A stretch of 64,000 bases of DNA from Kribbella jejuensis (lineage in GTDB: Bacteria > Actinomycetota > Actinomycetes > Propionibacteriales > Kribbellaceae), in assembly GCF_006715085.1 (NCBI RefSeq), contig NZ_VFMM01000004.1, positions 310,001-374,000 on the forward strand, read 5' to 3'. Below, piece by piece: positions 61,898 through 64,000 of this stretch. Both the position numbers and the translations under genes were made by a program. Within the stretch, counting starts at the first letter, position 1. Every line of letters begins with the position of its first letter. The notes under the pieces were generated by a model. It made no database searches, was not told where the DNA came from, and saw only the letters and a program-made list of their open reading frames with translations.

Positions 61898-63503
61898 GGA
61901 AGTCCGGGATGTCGAGGTCTTCCTCAGGCTCTGGCTTCTTCTTCACCTGACCAGCGCCACTGTTACTCGCCGAGTTGCTCGGGCCGTTTGTGGGCCAGGA
62001 GTGCTGAGTCGTCGGCGACGCCGGGGTGTGCGGAGCGGGCTGCGCCGACTGCTGACCGTTCTGGACGGTGCGCACGCCTTCTTGGGGGCGGGCGGAGTTG
62101 GTCGTGCCAGCGCGTGGCTCAGTCGGGGCCGGCACCGGGACGGTGTCGTCGGTCGGCTGAGCGGGGATGCCCTGTTGGCCCGGGACCGATTGAGGAGCAC
62201 CCGTACCAGGGTGACCGGGCGAGCCTGGGGCCGGCTGGACGAAGCCGCCCTGCCCCCCACCCGGCTGGGCCGAGCCGCCCTGGCCACCGCCTGCTTGACC
62301 GCCGCCCTGCGTGCTCCCCGCCTGGATGCCACCTGGCTGGGTGCCACCGGTCTGCGTGCCACCGGTTTGCGCGGCACCCGCCTGCCCGCCACCCGGCTGG
62401 GCGAAGCCGCCCTGGCCACCACCGGGCTGCTGATGCGCGGGGGGCGGCGGTGTCTGGGTCGGGTTGGTGACCGTCATCGGCTGGGAGTACGACTGCGGGG
62501 CCGGGCGGGTCGTCTGGGGCCGGGCCTGGTTCATCGCCTGTTCGCGGCGCTTGGGCATGCCGCCGTCGAAGCCGGCCGCGATCACCGTGACCCGGACCTC
62601 GTCACCGAGCGCGTCGTCGATCACCGCGCCGAAGATGATGTTCGCGTCCGAGTGCGCCGACTCGGACACCAGTTGCGCGGCCTCGTTGATCTCGAACAGG
62701 CCCAGGTCGGAACCACCCGCGATCGACAGCAGGACGCCGTGCGCGCCCTCGATGCTTGCCTCGAGCAACGGAGACGAGATCGCCGCCTCGGCCGCCGCGA
62801 CCGCGCGGTCCTCGCCGCGGGACGAACCGATACCCATCAGCGCGGAGCCGGCGTTCGACATGACCGCCTTGACGTCCGCGAAGTCCACGTTGATCAGACC
62901 GGGCGTCGTGATCAGGTCGGTGATACCGGAAACACCTTGCAGCAGCACCTGGTCGGCCTGCTTGAACGCGTCCAGCACGGACACGGCGCGGTCGGAGATG
63001 GTCAGCAGCCGGTCGTTCGGGATGACGATCAGCGTGTCGACCTCTTCGCGGAGCGCCGCGATGCCTTCCTCGGCCTGGGTCGCGCGGCGCTTGCCCTCGA
63101 ACGAGAACGGGCGGGTGACCACGCCGATGGTCAGCGCGCCGAGGGAACGGGCGATCCGTGAGACCACCGGCGCACCGCCGGTGCCGGTGCCGCCACCCTC
63201 ACCCGCGGTGACGAAGACCATGTCGGCGCCCTTCAGCGCCTCCTCGATCTCCTCCGAGTGGTCCTCGGCGGCCTTCTGCCCGATCGCCGGGTTCGCGCCG
63301 GCGCCGAGACCACGGGTCTCTTCGCGGCCGATGTCGAGCTTGACGTCCGCGTCGCTCATCAACAGCGCCTGGGCGTCGGTGTTGATGGCGATGAACTCAA
63401 CGCCCTTCAGACCGTGCTCGATCATCCGGTTGACGGCGTTGACGCCGCCTCCGCCGATGCCGACGACCTTGATGAGTGCCAGGTAGTTCTGCGGTGCCGC
63501 CAC
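61890..63503 (-). CDS. ftsZ: Cell division GTPase FtsZ
   Basis: A 537-residue tubulin homologue that forms the Z ring. The GTP-binding T1 region GIGGGGVNAVNRMIEHG near residue 16, the GGGTGTGGAPV tubulin signature near 105 and GVDAFKQADQVLLQG-type T-loops are present. The linker of about 200 residues is rich in Gly/Gln/Pro with GGQGG-type and GGTQ repeats, longer than the usual 80-150. The conserved end EEDLDIPDFLK binds SepF or other partners. GTG 63503 has GAGAGG 7 nt upstream. It follows ftsQ by 159 bp with a TTGACA candidate between. Confidence 0.96.
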   Translation of the reverse strand: MAAPQNYLALIKVVGIGGGGVNAVNRMIEHGLKGVEFIAINTDAQALLMSDADVKLDIGREETRGLGAGANPAIGQKAAEDHSEEIEEALKGADMVFVTAGEGGGTGTGGAPVVSRIARSLGALTIGVVTRPFSFEGKRRATQAEEGIAALREEVDTLIVIPNDRLLTISDRAVSVLDAFKQADQVLLQGVSGITDLITTPGLINVDFADVKAVMSNAGSALMGIGSSRGEDRAVAAAEAAISSPLLEASIEGAHGVLLSIAGGSDLGLFEINEAAQLVSESAHSDANIIFGAVIDDALGDEVRVTVIAAGFDGGMPKRREQAMNQARPQTTRPAPQSYSQPMTVTNPTQTPPPPAHQQPGGGQGGFAQPGGGQAGAAQTGGTQTGGTQPGGIQAGSTQGGGQAGGGQGGSAQPGGGQGGFVQPAPGSPGHPGTGAPQSVPGQQGIPAQPTDDTVPVPAPTEPRAGTTNSARPQEGVRTVQNGQQSAQPAPHTPASPTTQHSWPTNGPSNSASNSGAGQVKKKPEPEEDLDIPDFLK

Positions 63504-63552
63504 GTCCGCGCCTCTCGCCTCGTTGCTTTCCCGTTGTCCAGCGAAAAGACTG

Positions 63553-63593
63553 AACCTCAAGTGGATGCTTAGACTTATGTCAACTTTAGATTA
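63553..63593 (-). promoter_or_regulatory. ftsZ upstream promoter region
   Basis: On the minus strand the ftsQ-ftsZ gap contains TAATCT (63588-63593), TTGACA (63578-63583) and GAGGTT (63553-63558). An internal ftsZ promoter is well known in actinobacteria; which of these boxes is used is unclear. Confidence 0.45.
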
Positions 63594-63662
63594 CGCGGAA
63601 CGCTACGTGAGGCTCCCGGCCGAAGTCCACGCGCCTCGCCGCACATCCCGTCATGTGACCTG

Positions 63663-64000
63663 TCACCGTCTTTCCCCTTTGGTCACAGGGAGATCGGGCG
63701 CCGACACGTCGTACACCTTGGCGTCGCGCTTCATCAGCACGCTCAGTACCTCGGCCTTGCGCGCACTGTCATCGGAACTACCCCAAACAACCTTCACTCC
63801 GGAGCTCAGGTTGAGCGTGATCGAGTCCGGCGAGGTCGCCGAGATCGTCCCGACCTGAGTCCGCAGCGTGTCCGGCAACGCGGCCGAAACCGTCACCACC
63901 GAATGGATCGTGACGTCGCGCCGGACGCCGGTCACCTTCGCCTCCGGCAGCCCGGCGGGACGGTCCGGCACCGTGCGGTACGACGTTCCGGTCGCGTCGA
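63663..64000 (-). CDS. ftsQ: Cell division protein FtsQ (C-terminal part)
   Basis: The C-terminal 111 codons of a gene that continues past the right edge. YRTVPDRPAGLPEAKVTGVR and the end MKRDAKVYDVSAPDLPVTKG match the extracytoplasmic beta domain of FtsQ/DivIB. The position directly upstream of ftsZ on the same strand supports this. FtsQ links FtsB/FtsL to the divisome. The POTRA domain and membrane anchor are outside the window. Confidence 0.88.
   Translation of the reverse strand, partial: DATGTSYRTVPDRPAGLPEAKVTGVRRDVTIHSVVTVSAALPDTLRTQVGTISATSPDSITLNLSSGVKVVWGSSDDSARKAEVLSVLMKRDAKVYDVSAPDLPVTKGERR

Overview
The window is GC-rich chromosomal DNA of an actinobacterium. The gene order (ftsQ-ftsZ-pgeF-yggS-sepF-yggT-divIVA-ileS, and rimP-nusA-ylxR-infB-rbfA-truB), DivIVA and SepF as division proteins, GTG starts and many leaderless-looking starts all fit. 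A Kribbella- or Nocardioides-like member of Propionibacteriales is my best guess from gene content; I cannot prove the genus. I see no insertion sequence, prophage, CRISPR array, tRNA or rRNA.

Layout: (1) 1-9619 is an accessory region: a solute-binding lipoprotein cut by the left edge, a two-subunit ABC exporter with its TetR regulator, a divergent membrane protein plus cytochrome P450, and a divergent MFS/LysR pair. (2) 9609-24389 is the RNA and translation block, all on the minus strand except one secreted esterase: an M16 peptidase, pnp, rpsO, ribF, then sir2 and an LLM flavoenzyme, then truB, rbfA, infB, ylxR, nusA and rimP. (3) 24539-32376 holds a Tat-type lipoprotein with a ferritin-like partner, hisDCBH, a LON-domain protein, an RHH/MazF toxin-antitoxin pair and ilvD. 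(4) 32508-42272 is mixed: a methyltransferase, an AraC regulator, recQ, a decayed reductase fragment, a serine hydrolase, a LysR/SDR pair, a VOC protein and a DUF3352 protein. (5) 42278-50770 has dnaE, a large LuxR-type ATPase regulator and a divergent HD-GYP/LuxR gene broken by a frameshift. (6) 50826-56871 has rluD, lspA, a TraR/DksA-type protein with a histone-like tail, and ileS behind a translational T-box riboswitch. (7) 56990-64000 is the division cluster divIVA-yggT-sepF-yggS-pgeF-(S41 peptidase, arsR)-ftsZ-ftsQ.

How the parts work together: most minus-strand genes overlap by 4 bp or lie within 20 bp, so translational coupling is widespread (his genes, nusA-ylxR, ABC pair, lspA-rluD, yggS-pgeF). 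Divergent regulator/target pairs carry clear palindromes in their shared promoters (TetR, LysR, ArsR). At least ten genes that head a transcript lack a Shine-Dalgarno sequence and have a TANNNT box 5 to 8 nt before the start codon, which indicates leaderless mRNAs; I used this to choose several starts.

I found no wholly new multi-gene system. The most distinctive items are the ileS T-box with a very short specifier hairpin, the frameshifted HD-GYP/LuxR gene, the RHH/MazF pair beside a LON-domain protein with an 11-bp-spaced direct repeat at its promoter, three 14-bp-period repeats ahead of infB, and the H1-like tail on the TraR/DksA protein.
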